The translations under genes and the position numbers were made by a program. The notes under the pieces are model-generated. The model was not told the DNA's origin, searched no databases, and saw only the letters and a list, made by a program, of their open reading frames with translations. From assembly GCF_038502225.1 (NCBI RefSeq), contig NC_091298.1, forward strand, positions 41,254,080 through 41,318,079: a stretch of DNA of 64,000 nucleotides, read 5' to 3'. Of the stretch, positions 1 to 10,316 are shown in pieces (positions within the stretch are counted from its first letter, which is position 1; the number at the start of each line of letters is the position of its first letter). This DNA is from Cherax quadricarinatus (lineage: Eukaryota; Arthropoda; Malacostraca; Decapoda; Parastacidae).

Positions 1-1038
1 TTTCAGAGACTCTTAAGAAAAGTGGCAGCTCATGGTATAGGAGGTAAAGTTCTAGCATGGATTGAGGCATGGCTTACCAATAGAAAGCAGAGAGTTACCA
101 TTAATGGAGTGAAATCTGAATGGGGATTAGTCACTAGTGGCGTTCCACAAGGATCAGTTTTAGGCCCTCTCTTGTTCATAATTTACACTAATGACCTTGA
201 TGAAGGGATTACTAGTGACATGAGTAAGTTTGCTGATGATACAAAGATAGGCCGTATAATTCACTCTGAGGAGGATATCAATGAACTCCAGGACGATTTG
301 AACAAATTAATGTCTTGGTCTGAGAAATGGCAGATGAAGTTTAATGTGGATAAGTGTAAGGTACTTGCCCTTGGTAATGAAAATAACCCTCGAAGCTATA
401 ATCTAGGTGAAGTAGAGCTTGGTCATACAGAATGTGAAAAAGACTTGGGAGTCATGGTAAGCAGAAATCTAAAGCCAAGACAGCAGTGCCTCAGTGTGCG
501 CAACAAGGCCAACAGATTACTTGGATTTATCTCAAGAAGTATAAGTAACAGAAGTCCAAAAGTTATTTTACAGCTCTATACATCACTAGTGAGGCCTCAT
601 TTAGATTATGCTGCTCAGTTTTGGTCCCCTTACTACAGGATGGACATAGACTCATTAGAGAACATACAGAGAAGAATGACTAAAATGATTTACTGTGTAA
701 GGAACCTCCCGTATGAAGATAGACTTAAAGCCTTAAATCTCCACTCTCTGGAGAGGCGTAGAATGAGGGGAGATATCATTGAAGTGTATAAGTGGATGAC
801 GGGCATAAACAAGGGAGACATTAATAAAGTACTGAGGGTGTCGAACCAGGTAAGAACCAGGAATAATGGATTTAAGTTGGATAAATTTAGATTTAGAAAG
901 GACATAGGTAAGTACTGGTTTTCTAACAGAGTTGTAGATGCGTGGAACAGTCTTCCCAGTGGGGTGATAGAGGCTAGGACCTTGGGTAGCTTTAAGAAGA
1001 GACTGGACAAATATATGAGCGGGAGGGGCTGGGTTTGA
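1..1038 (+). CDS. CR1-clade LINE ORF2, C-terminal part (CR1-A), cut by window edge
   Basis: Reverse-transcriptase part of a non-LTR retrotransposon, which would copy its own RNA at a nicked genomic site. The frame is open from base 1 ([12 protein letters not shown]...) to the stop at 1036-1038. Visible motifs are [13 protein letters not shown] (RT block) and KFADDTKIG, which contains the FADD catalytic pair, near bases 222-248. The thumb-like tail carries NKANRLLGFISRS, VRPHLDYAAQFWSP and NIQRRMTKMIY, and the end reads FKKRLDKYMSGRGW. This C-terminal layout is typical of the CR1/Jockey group. It is followed by a CR1-type 3' end with TTCTTATG repeats. The endonuclease and the first RT blocks lie outside the window. 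No stop interrupts what is visible, so the copy could be young, but intactness upstream is unknown. Confidence 0.9.
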   Translation, partial: FQRLLRKVAAHGIGGKVLAWIEAWLTNRKQRVTINGVKSEWGLVTSGVPQGSVLGPLLFIIYTNDLDEGITSDMSKFADDTKIGRIIHSEEDINELQDDLNKLMSWSEKWQMKFNVDKCKVLALGNENNPRSYNLGEVELGHTECEKDLGVMVSRNLKPRQQCLSVRNKANRLLGFISRSISNRSPKVILQLYTSLVRPHLDYAAQFWSPYYRMDIDSLENIQRRMTKMIYCVRNLPYEDRLKALNLHSLERRRMRGDIIEVYKWMTGINKGDINKVLRVSNQVRTRNNGFKLDKFRFRKDIGKYWFSNRVVDAWNSLPSGVIEARTLGSFKKRLDKYMSGRGWV

Positions 1039-1162
1039 TTGGTGTTGGGGGGTGCGGGAGTTGTTTCTTGAGTAGCTTTAGGTAGATGTCGTTTTGATAA
1101 GGACCTGCCTCGTATGGGCCAGTAGGCCTTCTGCAGTGTTCCTACATTCTTATGTTCTTATG
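1039..1162 (+). other. 3' UTR and microsatellite tail of CR1-A
   Basis: Short 3' UTR after the CR1-A stop. It ends in a block reading GGGCCAGTAGGCCTTCTGCA, then CAGTGTTCCTACATTC, then TTATGTTCTTATGT. The same closing block with a TTCTTATG-type tail recurs at 1381-1412, 10285-10316, 61300-61337 and 62815-62865, and in reverse at 17458-17515. That shared end marks these copies as one CR1-like superfamily, which usually ends in short tandem repeats rather than poly(A). Confidence 0.85.
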
Positions 1163-1412
1163 TACTGGTTTTCTAACAGAGTTGTAGATGCGTGGAACAG
1201 TCTTCCCAGTGGGGTGATAGAGGCTAGGACCTTGGGTAGCTTTAAGAAGAGACTGGACAAATATATGAGTGGGAGGGGCTGGGTTTGATTGGTGTCAAGG
1301 GGTACGGGAGTTATTTCTTGAGTAGCTTTAGGTAGATGTCGTTTTGATAAGGACCTGCCTCGTATGGGCCAGTAGGCCTTCTGCAGTGTTCCTACATTCT
1401 TATGTTCTTATG
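1163..1412 (+). repeat. Second tandem copy of the CR1 3' end (250-bp unit)
   Basis: A repeat of 913-1162, starting again at TACTGGTTTTCTAACAG and ending in the same tail. The spacing is exactly 250 bp (TACT at 913, 1163 and 1413). It encodes the last ~43 residues of ORF2 (YWFSNRVVDAWNSLP to MSGRGW) and the 3' UTR. A few substitutions separate the two units, for example around 1045-1062 against 1295-1312, so this is not an exact assembly duplication. It could be a 5'-truncated insertion at the tail of the first copy or an old tandem duplication. Confidence 0.85.
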
Positions 1413-2481
1413 TACTAATGCTGCAAACCCTGGCTCATTCAACACAACAATCAATGAACTGTTTCGCCTAAACAACATGCCAAACTTCAACTTTCCAGAC
1501 TCGCCACCATCACATGACCTCCTCAAGCTAATTCCAGACATTGTTAACTTCACCTCAACCCCTGGTCCTACTCGTATCTCTGACCAAGACTCTACTCCAG
1601 AACCAACACCACCGTCTACTGCCACCTCTCACCACCCGCCACCAGCCCAACAAATCACGACCGACCAACACTCCCTGCCTCCTCTCAACACAGTCACAGA
1701 AGACGAAATTGTACCAGGACATTATGAACAACCCTCGGACAACGACGAAGTAGTAGTCGAAGAAGAAACCACTGGCAACCGTTACCTAAGCCAAGCCTTT
1801 AATGGGTCTCTAACCTTCTACACCACCCCAACCTCCCAACTGAAATGAGCGCAGCTGATATGCTCCACTTAATGAAAGAAGGAGCTGTTAAGTACACCTG
1901 CACCAAACCTCACCAAATTCCTTTTGAAAACGCACTATCTTACCTCGTGGCGAATCTTAACTGCTCTAACCTCAGAATGCAACTATTCCACATGTCCAAG
2001 AGAGACTTCAAAAGACTCAAGAGTGGCTCCATCACCAGCGAAGTGTAGCCAAACACACAACACCCTTCCCAACACCTGACGTCCAAACCAGTTCTTCACC
2101 TCAGCCTGAAGCATATCAGTCGGCGAGCACTGTCTGCAGTCTGCTCTCTCTCCTCTATGTCCTCAACATGCCCTCTCTACACTGCCTCGCAGTGCCACGC
2201 AGCTGGGTTTAGCCCTGGCTCTTTCATCTACAACTCAAGACCTTCCTCTCACGACTGTTCATCGTCTGTCCACACTTCCCCACTCACCCACCGGAGTCGC
2301 AACAGAAGAGCCTGCTATGTGTGTTCTCAATGTCTGTCCCACGATCGACTTAGCTGCTGGGTTAAGCCCTGGCTCTATTTCTACAACTAAGAACACTCCT
2401 CTCCAGCACTATTCTTCGTCTGTCCCGTCTTCCCCGCTCATCCCATTTTGGGATCTTACCTGAACTTTCGTTCGTTCGTTC
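1413..2481 (+). mobile_element. Fragment of Jockey-like LINE with (CGTT)n 3' end
   Basis: The part from about 2280 to 2481 matches, on the opposite strand, the 3' UTR of the Jockey-like LINE at 11703-12000. Shared blocks include CAACAGAAGAGCCTG, GTCCCACGATCG, CTGGCTCTATTTCTAC and a terminal TTCGTTCGTTCG. Upstream, 1402-1848 and 1845-2048 are two open stretches in different frames, rich in Pro, Thr and Ser and then charged, separated by a one-base overlap (TGA/ATG). They resemble the variable C-terminal part of a gag-like ORF1, but I do not recognise a domain. ORF2 is absent, so the copy is either internally deleted or assembled from two fragments. Confidence 0.55.
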
Positions 2482-2589
2482 GATATGCCGTATTCTATTC
2501 AAGATTGATGGACTGAACACATCGACTCAAGGTTGAGGGACTGATTACCTCATTCTCCTCCTGTTCTTCAAGTTTCTCCTACGTATGGA

Positions 2590-2630
2590 CTGATGAAACC
2601 ACTGTGTGGCGAAACGTTTCCTCAATAAAG
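2590..2630 (+). ncRNA. Hammerhead-ribozyme-like motif (copy 1)
   Basis: CTGATGA at 2590-2596 is followed by CCAC-TGT-GTGG, which folds into a 4-bp hairpin, then GCGAAACGTTTC and AATAAAG. CUGAUGA and GAAA flanking a hairpin are the conserved core halves of a hammerhead ribozyme. Weak points are an AA/C mismatch at the base of the hairpin and no clear outer stem I or long stem III; GAAAC-GUU could close only a very short stem III. It is therefore a candidate only. Confidence 0.35.
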
Positions 2631-2962
2631 ATACCCAAGAGTTGCATATGTGTCTAATTTATCAACATGTCGGTTCTCTGAACCATTCATCTACAAATCT
2701 GTCAGACACTGCAACTTCTAGGGATCTTAATACTTAGGAATTTCTTCGCTTGCCTAATTCTTGGGCACGACCTACTTCCACATTGAACCAATGTGACACG
2801 ACCTATGACTGCTGCACCTCTCCTGCCATACGGTTTATAAGCTGCTTCTCCGCTGATATGCCGTATTCTATTCAAGATTAATGGACTGAACACATCGACT
2901 CAAGGTTGAGGGACTGATTACCTCATTCTCCTCCTGTTCTTCAAGTTTCTCCTTCGTATGGA

Positions 2963-3003
2963 CTGATGAAACCACTGTGTGGCGAAACGTTTCCTCAATA
3001 AAG
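2963..3003 (+). ncRNA. Hammerhead-ribozyme-like motif (copy 2)
   Basis: Same core as the copy 373 bp upstream: CTGATGA, the CCAC/GTGG hairpin, GCGAAACGTTTC and AATAAAG, all identical by eye. The flank just 5' differs by one base (CTTCGTATGG against CTACGTATGG). Retention of core and hairpin in both units is compatible with selection or simply with recent duplication. Confidence 0.35.
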
Positions 3004-3038
3004 ATACCCAAGAGTTGCATATGTGTCTAATTTATCTC

Positions 3039-5698
3039 ATTTTTCTTCTAACAAGTGAATGTAATTTAAGAGTCTTCAATCTTTCTTCATAAGGAAGATT
3101 TCTAATGCTATGTATTAATTTAGTCATCCTACGCTGGATGTTTTCTAACGAATTTATATCCATTCTGTAATATGGAGAACAGAACTGAGCTGCATAATCT
3201 AGGTGAGGCCTTACTAATGATGTATAAAGCTGCAGCATGACCTCTGGACTTCTGTTGGTTACATTTCTTGATATAAATCCCAGTAATCTATTTGCCTTAT
3301 TACGTACGCTTATGCACTGCTGTATTGGTTTAAGGTTGCTGCTTACCATAACCCCAAAATCCTTTTCGCAATCTGTATGGCAAAGTTCTACATCATTTAA
3401 CTTATAAGTGCTAGGGTTATGGACACTCCCGAGCTTCAGAACCTTGCATTTATCTACATTGAGCTGCATCTGCCACTTTTCTGACCAAGAATAGAGTTTG
3501 TCTAAATCCTACTGAAGTTCCCTAACATCCACGTTTGAATCAATTATCCTACCTATCTTTTTGTCATCGGCGAATTTCCTCATATCACTAGTAATTCCTT
3601 CATCAAGATCATTGATATATATTATAAACAACAATTGGCCCAAGACTGATCCCTGTGGAACGCCACTTGTTACTGATCCCCACTCGGATTTAACCCCATT
3701 TATGGACACTGCTTCCTGTCTTTGAGCCATGATTCGATTCACGAGAGCACCCTTCCCCCAATGCCATGAGCTCCCACTTTCTTTAACAGTCTTTGGTGCG
3801 GAACTCTATCAAAAGCCTTACTAAAATCTAAGTAAACAATATCAAATTCTTTATCGTGGTCAACAACTTCAAAAGCTTTACTAAAGAAAGTTAATAAATT
3901 AGTTAGACAAGACCGGCCTCTTGTGAATCCATGCTGAGTATTATTAATCAAGCTATACTTATCGAGATGGCTTCTTATAATCTCAGCTATAATTGGCTCT
4001 AGTAATTTGCCTACAATTGAGGTCAGGCTTATTGGGCGGTAATTTGACGGTAACGACTTGTCCCCTGTTTTAAAAATAGGAATTACATTAGCCATCTTCC
4101 ACATATCAGATACTACACCTGTTTGAAGAGATAAATTAAAAATATTAGTTAATGGTTCACAGAGTTCCATTTTGCATTACTTAAGAACCATTGAAAAAAA
4201 CCTCATCAGGACCCGGCGATTTATTTTGCTTCAGTCGGTCTATTTGTTTCATAAGCATTTCACTAGTGACTGTGATGTTACATAATTTATCTTCTTCAGG
4301 CCCACTATAAAAATTAATTACTGGGATATTGTTAGTGTCTTCCTGTGTAAAAACCGAGAGAAAATAATTATTTAAAATCGAGCACATTTCATTCTCTTTG
4401 TCAGTAAGATGCCCATAGTTATTTTTAAGGGGACCTATCTTATCTCTAACTTTTGTTCTATAGACATGGAAAAAACTTTTTGGGTTAGTTTTCGAATCCC
4501 TAGCAACTTTAATTTCATAGTCCCTTTTAGCTTTTCTTATCCGCTTTTTAATGTCCCTCTTAATGTCAATATACTGATTCATAAGATGACCCTCACCTCT
4601 TTTGATACGCCAATAAATTCCTTTCTTATGCCTTAGTAGATATTTCAGCCTATTATTCATCCATTTTGGGTCATTTCTATTTGATCTAATTTCTTTATAC
4701 GGGATAAACGTTCTTTGAGCAGCATGTATAGTGTTCAGAAAACTGTCATATTGATAGCTCTCTTCGTTACCCAAGTCAACAGATGATAAGTGTTCTCTAA
4801 GCCCACCGTAATCTGCTAAACGAAAATCTGGGACTGTTACTGAGTTATCCCTACTATCATACTTCCATTCAATGCTAAATGTAATTGATTTGTGGTCGCC
4901 AGCACCGAGTTCCTCTGAAATTTCTAAATCATTAACAAGGGATTCATTGTTTGCCAGAACTAAGTCAAGCAGGTTATTACCCCTTGTAGGTTCTGTCACA
5001 AACTGCTTCAAGAAACAATCCTGAACTACTTCTAAGAAGTCGCTTGATTCTAAATTCCCAGTCAAGAAATTCCAATCAATATGACTAAAGTTAAAGTCTC
5101 ATAGAATTACTACATTATCATGCCTTGTGGCCCTAACAGTTTCCTCCCATAGCAGTCTCCCCTGGTCCATATCTAAGTTTGGGGGACGGTATATCACTCC
5201 TAAAATCAATTTTTCATGCCCCTCTGAAAATTCTCTCCAAACAGACTCTGTATGTGTTACTTCAGACTTAATACCCGTTTTTATGCAACAGTTCAAACGA
5301 TCTCGGACATACAATGCCACCCCACCCCCCTTCCTGATACTTCTATCTACTTGGAACAATTTAAAACCCTGAATGTGACATTCCGCAGACATGTCCCGAC
5401 TTTTTTAATTAAACCACGTCTCAGTTATGGCAAATACATCAATGTTACCTGTACTAGCAACTAGTCTCAACTCGTCCATCTTATTCCTAGCACTACGACT
5501 ATTTGTGTAATATATATTTAAAGACCCTCCTTTCTCTTTAACCTTCATGCTCCTTTCTGTTATTCCACTAAACCTATTAATGTCCTTGTCAATTAGTGGC
5601 ACTGGCTTTCCACTATCCACCTCATTTTGCCTATTACTAGTTCTCCTAGTACTCATATTACTACACTGCGACTTCACTGTTTTCCCGCCAAAACCCAT
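3039..5698 (-). pseudogene. CR1-B ORF2 (endonuclease/reverse transcriptase), inactivated
   Basis: Minus-strand ORF2 of a CR1-type LINE. The endonuclease part carries YYTNSRSARNKMDEL, AITETWFN, GGGVALYVRDR, LILGVIYRPPN, DFNFSHIDW and GDHKSITFS. It is followed by an RT with [57 protein letters not shown] and KFADDKKIG. In-frame nonsense changes are visible against the related copy at 17.5-20.9 kb: TCA to TAA after WFN near 5402, and GGA to TGA before DFNFS near 5096. Frameshifts lie near 4175, 3740 and 3490. The frame stops short at 3039 (VRRKMR), so the last ~85 residues and the 3' UTR are missing, which is unusual because LINE truncation normally affects the 5' end. Confidence 0.9.
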
Positions 5699-5712
5699 AC
5701 CACTAACTATTC

Positions 5713-6615
5713 CTAGTTTAAAGACCTAACAGCTCCCTCCACTGCATTGGCCAGTGCTCCCACCCCAGACCTAGATAAGTGAACCCCATCCCTGGCATAC
5801 ATGTCATTTTTGCCATAGAAGAGGTCCCAGTTGTCAGTGAATGTTACCGCATTTTCTTTACGGTATTTTTCCAGCCAGCAATTGACACCAATTGCTCTGG
5901 ACAACCAATCATTTCCAACTCCTCTCCTTGGCAAAATACCACATATGACATGGTTCCCACCCTTCCTCCTCATTATCTCTATTGCTGACCTATACCTGCT
6001 AATCAGGTCCTCACTCCTACGTCTGCCAACATCGTTGCCTCCAGCACTGAGGCAGATAATAGGATTGCTCCCATTACCTTTCATGATGTCGTCCAGACGG
6101 CTAACAATATCCCCCATCCCAGCCCCAGGAAAACATACCCTGTGTCTCCTCTTCCTGTCCCTTAGACAAAAGGCCCTATCCGTAATCTTAACCTGACTGT
6201 CTCCAACTAAAACAATGTTCTTACCTTCATTTGTGGAATTTGCCGTGACGTTCTTGATGGTCTTCATTGGGGTATCAAGGGATGTCTCACTCACGTCTGC
6301 CAATGCTCCCTTGGTGCTCGTTGTGACGTTCCCAGTAGACAATCCACATTTGTCTGGTAACACCGAAAATGGGTTGGAAGTCTCCACAGCAATCTTCTGG
6401 ATCTTCGTTGTTTCCGCCACTCCAACAGACTTCTTGATTTTCAGCTTTGTTCCATGTTGGCCGGCCACTGACCAAGTTTCTCTCTTGACCTGAGGACTCG
6501 CAACAGGAGGATTACTTCGAATCCTCTTGTTTTCCTCCGTCAGTCGCCGTATCTCAAGCTTAGCAACCCTAAGCTCCTCTTTCAGCTGCTGGTACAGTTG
6601 CTCAAGAGAGGACAT
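5713..6615 (-). CDS. CR1-B ORF1, SGNH-hydrolase (esterase-like) protein
   Basis: About 300 codons from the ATG at 6615 (MSSLEQLYQQLKEEL); the frame is open 16 codons further upstream, but the related copies at 11657 and 20797 also start at the MP/SS-LEQL methionine. The first ~35 residues are a charged heptad-like segment ending RRLTEENKRIRS, probably a coiled coil. A low-complexity linker follows. The C-terminal half is an SGNH/GDSL hydrolase: VGDSQV (Ser), LSAGGNDVG (Asn block) and ARDGVHLSRSG (Asp/His). An esterase in ORF1 is established for CR1-type LINEs; its role in retrotransposition is not settled. The frame is intact although ORF2 next to it is dead. Confidence 0.85.
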   Translation of the reverse strand: MSSLEQLYQQLKEELRVAKLEIRRLTEENKRIRSNPPVASPQVKRETWSVAGQHGTKLKIKKSVGVAETTKIQKIAVETSNPFSVLPDKCGLSTGNVTTSTKGALADVSETSLDTPMKTIKNVTANSTNEGKNIVLVGDSQVKITDRAFCLRDRKRRHRVCFPGAGMGDIVSRLDDIMKGNGSNPIICLSAGGNDVGRRRSEDLISRYRSAIEIMRRKGGNHVICGILPRRGVGNDWLSRAIGVNCWLEKYRKENAVTFTDNWDLFYGKNDMYARDGVHLSRSGVGALANAVEGAVRSLN

Positions 6616-6633
6616 CTTGTGCAGATACACGGA

Positions 6634-6799
6634 GAACACACTGGACAGAACTTCACAGGACACACTGGATAGAACTTCACAGGATACACTGGACAGAACT
6701 TCACAGCTGGACAGAACTTCACAGGGCTGGACAGAACTTCACAGGACTGGACAGAACTTCACAGGACTGGACAGAACTTCACAGGACTGGACAGAACTT
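6634..6799 (-). repeat. 20-bp tandem repeats at the 5' end of CR1-B
   Basis: About eight imperfect copies of GGACAGAACTTCACAGGACT (plus strand), some 16 bp and some lengthened to 22 bp, lie directly upstream of ORF1. The related CR1 5' ends at 11660-11702 and 20800-20856 contain only one CTTCACAGAG. The array is thus an expansion peculiar to this copy or its source. It ends exactly where CR1-C sequence begins. Confidence 0.8.
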
Positions 6800-8358
6800 C
6801 ATCGTAATCCCTTCATCAAGGTCATTAATGTAAATTATGAACAAGAGAGGGCCTAAAACTGATCCTTGTGGAACGCCACTAGTGACTAATCCCCACTCAG
6901 ATTTCACTCCATTAATGGTAACTCTCTGCTTTCTATTGGTAAGCCATGCCTCTATCCATGCTAGAACTTTACCTCCTATACCATGAGCTGCCACTTTTCT
7001 TAAGAGTCTCTTATGAGGTACTCTATCGAAGGCTTTACTAAAATCCAAATAAACAATATCATATTCCTTATCACTGTCAACTGCCTCAAATGTTCTACTG
7101 AAGAACGTCAGCAAGTCTGTCAGGCAGGAACGACCTCTCGTGAATCCATGCTGAGATTCATTTATCAAGTTATGCTTTCAAGGTGACTTCTGATAATGTC
7201 AGCTATAATTGATTCTAATAACTTGCCCACTATAGATGTCAGGCTTATTTGACGGTAATTTGAAGGAGTGGACTTATCCCCTGATTTGAATATAGGAATC
7301 ACATTAGCCATCTTCCACAACTCTGGCACAACACCGGTAAGGATGGACGCATTAAATACACTCATTAATGGCTGACTAAACTGCATCTTGCATTCCTTAA
7401 GTACCCTGAAAAACAGCTCATCGGGTCCCGGGGACTTATTTTGCTTCAGTTTGTCTGTTTAATAACCATGTCCCTCGTAACAGTAATATTAGTTAATTTA
7501 AATTCATCAGGAACTAAATAATTGTTAATTACTGGAATCTCATTTACATCTTCCTGTGTAAAAACTGGCAAAAAATACTCATTAAATAAGGAACACATTT
7601 CCAGTTCATTATCCGTCAGCTGTCCATTCCCAATTTTCAGAGGTCCTACTTTTTCCTTCACCTTCGTCCTATACACTTGAAAGTACCCCTTTGGATTGTC
7701 TTTGATTCATTAGTAACTCTAATTTCATAATCACGTTTAGCCTTTCTAATCCCCTTTTTTACTTCTCTTTAAAGCTAAATATATTGGTCAGTAAGGTTAA
7801 CCTCTCCTCTTCTGATGCGCCTATAAATTCCCCCTTTCTCCCCTAATAGATACTTTAGCCTTCTGTTAACCCATTTGAGATCATTATTATTAGACCTAAT
7901 TTCTTTCTGGGGACGGTGTACATTATTAAGAAAACAATCATAAAAGCAGATCCCTTCATAATCATAAGTATGATCATGGTCAATAAAATCATTAGCTAGA
8001 TAACCCCAATCAAGATTAGACAGGTGTTCCCTAAGTCCATTATAATCGGCAGAACGAAAATCAGGGATTTTTACTGTATTATCATTATTCTTGCATTCCC
8101 AGTTAATGCTAAAAGTGATGGATTTGTGATCACTTGCGCCAAGCTCTTCAGTGATCTCCAGATTATTCATGAGCGTTTCCTTATTTGACAAGACTAGGTC
8201 TAGCAAATTATTACCCATGGTAGGCTCTGTTATGTACTGCTTCAGAAAACAGTTCTGAACTGTTTCCATAAAGTCACTGGACACTAGATTACCTGTCAAA
8301 GAATTCCAGTCAATTTGACTAAAATTAAAGTCCCCTACTATGACTATGTTATTGTGTC
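6800..8358 (-). pseudogene. CR1-C/E ORF2, EN-RT part, inactivated
   Basis: Minus-strand CR1 ORF2 covering NNIVIVGDFNFSQIDW at 8358 down to [11 protein letters not shown] at 6800. It carries GASDHKSITFS (endonuclease), [37 protein letters not shown] and [13 protein letters not shown]. Frameshifts or stops are seen near 7775, 7680, 7440 and 7165. It ends abruptly against the CR1-B repeat array. The 5' continuation is the piece at 10317-11702: that piece ends at LILGVI, and this one resumes some 25 residues later in the same ORF. The two halves are therefore one element split by CR1-D. Confidence 0.85.
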
Positions 8359-10316
8359 TAGAAAAAGGGATTATGAGGCTAAGGTCGCAAGGGATTCAAA
8401 GACTAACCCAAAAGGGTTCTTTCAGGTATACAGAAGTAAGATTAGGGACAAGATTGGCCCACTTAAGAGTAACTGTGGTCAGATCACTGACAGTGATATG
8501 TGTGAAATACTGAATACCTACTTCCTGTCAGTTTTCACCCAGGAAAATACTAGCGATATTCCTGAAATAATAGATTACGTAGAACAGGATGATAATAAAC
8601 TATGTACGATAGCGATAACTAGTGACATGGTCCTCAGACAAATAGAGAAACTAAAACCTAACAAATCCCCAGGTCCTGATGAACTGTTTGCAAGGGTGTT
8701 AAAGGAATGTAAAGAGGAACTTAGCATACCTTTGGCTAATCTTTTTAACATATCACTACAAACTGGTACAGAGCCTGATAAGTGGAAAATGGCAAATGTA
8801 ATACCTTTTTACAAGGCAGGTGACATGTCCTTGGCTTCGAACTATAGACCAATAAGCCTTACCTCCATAGTGGGAAAATTTATGGAATCAATAATTGCCA
8901 AAGCAATTCGTAGCCATTTTGACTGGCACAGAATGATTCTCAACACGGTTTTACAAAGGGGCGTTCCTGTCTTACGAATTTACTAACTTTTTTCACTAAG
9001 GTGTTTGAGGAGGTAGATCCTGGTAATGAATATGATATTGTGTATATGGAATTCAGTAAGGCTTTCGATAGAGTTCCACACCAGAGGCTATTGAGGAAAC
9101 TTAGGGCACACGGAATAGGAGGAGAAATTTTTTCCTGGGTAGAGGCATGGCTGACAAATAGACAGCAGAGAGTTTGCATAAATGGGGAGAAATCAGAATG
9201 GGGGCACGTCACAAGCGGTGTTCCTCAGGGGTCAGTGTTGGGCCCGTTGTTGTTCACAATTTACATAAACGACATAGATGAGGGAATAAATAGCGACATA
9301 AGCAAATTTGCTGATGACATCAAAATAGGCCATCCAATTCATTCTAATGAGGACATTAGAGCACTCCAGGATGATTTGAATAGACTGACCCAATGGTCGG
9401 AGAAGTGGGAGATGCAGTTTAATATTGACAAATGCAAAGTTCTAGATGTTGGACAGTTAAATAACCATGCCACATATAAACTAAATAATGTAGATCTTAA
9501 TACTACCGATTGCGAAAAGGATTTAGGAGTTCTGGTTAGCAGTAATCTAAAACCAAAACAACAGTGCATTAGTGTTCGCAATAAAGCAAACAGAATTCTT
9601 GGCTTCATATCTAGAAGTATAAATAATAGAAGTCCTCAGGTTGTTCTTCAACTCTATATATCCTTGGTTAGGCCTCATTTAGACTATGCTGCTCTGTTCT
9701 GGTCACCGTATTACAGAATGGATATAAATGCTCTGCAAAACGTACAAAGGAGGATGACAAAGATGGTCCCATGTATCAGAAATCTTCCCTATGAGGATAG
9801 ACTGAGGGCCCTGAATCTGCACTCTCTCGAAAGGTGTAGAATTAGGGATGATATAATCGAGGTGTATAAATGGAAAACAGGAATAAATAAAGGGGATGTA
9901 AATAGTGTGCTGAAAATTTCCAGCCAAGACAGGACTCGCAGCAATAGTTTCAAGTTGGAAAAATTCAGATTCAGGAAGGATATAGGAAAGCACTGGTTTG
10001 GTAATAGAGTTGTGGATGAGTGGAACAAGCTCCCGAGTACAGTTATTGAGGCTAGTTATTGAGTGTAGTTTTAAAAATAGGTTAGATAAATACATGAGTG
10101 GGTGTGGGTGGGTGTAAGTTGGACCTGACTAGCTTTGCTGCTGGGACTGGTACAGTGCTCCATCCTTGAGTGGGGATGACCAGACTGGGTGGGTCATTGG
10201 GATAATCCGGGGGATGGGTCATGGGTCTAACCCCGGGGGGGGACATGGACCTGCTCCACGTGGGTCAGTAGGCCTGTTGCAGTGTTCCTTCTTTCTTATG
10301 TTCTTATGTTCTTATA
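8359..10316 (+). mobile_element. CR1-D, 5'-truncated LINE insertion with TTCTTATG tail
   Basis: Plus-strand element beginning inside ORF2 at KRDYEAKVARDSKTN. It continues through [72 protein letters not shown] and VRPHLDYAALFWSP. The frame shifts near 8940-9000 and ends early near 10062, after STVIEASY, so it is a pseudogene. A GC-rich 3' UTR with GGACCTGCTCCACGTGGGTC and the tail TTATGTTCTTATGTTCTTAT follow. It is inserted head-on into the minus-strand CR1-C/E copy, with loss of roughly 70 bp of target judged from the missing residues. Confidence 0.85.

Larger units (their letters stand above)
2482..3037 (+). repeat. Tandem 373-bp units with hammerhead-like core (one full, one partial)
   Basis: Unit 1 runs 2482-2854 and unit 2 starts at 2855 with the same GATATGCCGTATTCTATTC and is cut at 3037. 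Each contains GACTGATGAAACCAC, TGTGTGGCGAAACGTTTC, an AATAAAG and TTGCATATGTGTCTAATTTA. The stretch 2681-2854 between the two cores holds unrelated AT/GC-mixed sequence. No long frame is present. Comparable modules near 17112, 59655 and 63169 suggest a dispersed family. Terminal repeats of Penelope-like elements and small retrozymes are known to carry hammerhead motifs; membership of this unit in either group is inference. Confidence 0.6.

Noticed and set aside
8300..8420. Head-to-head CR1 junction as a twin-priming 5' inversion of one element
   Set aside because: The two sides overlap in ORF2 content and differ in sequence; the minus-strand part continues at 10317, so it is an insertion into an older copy.
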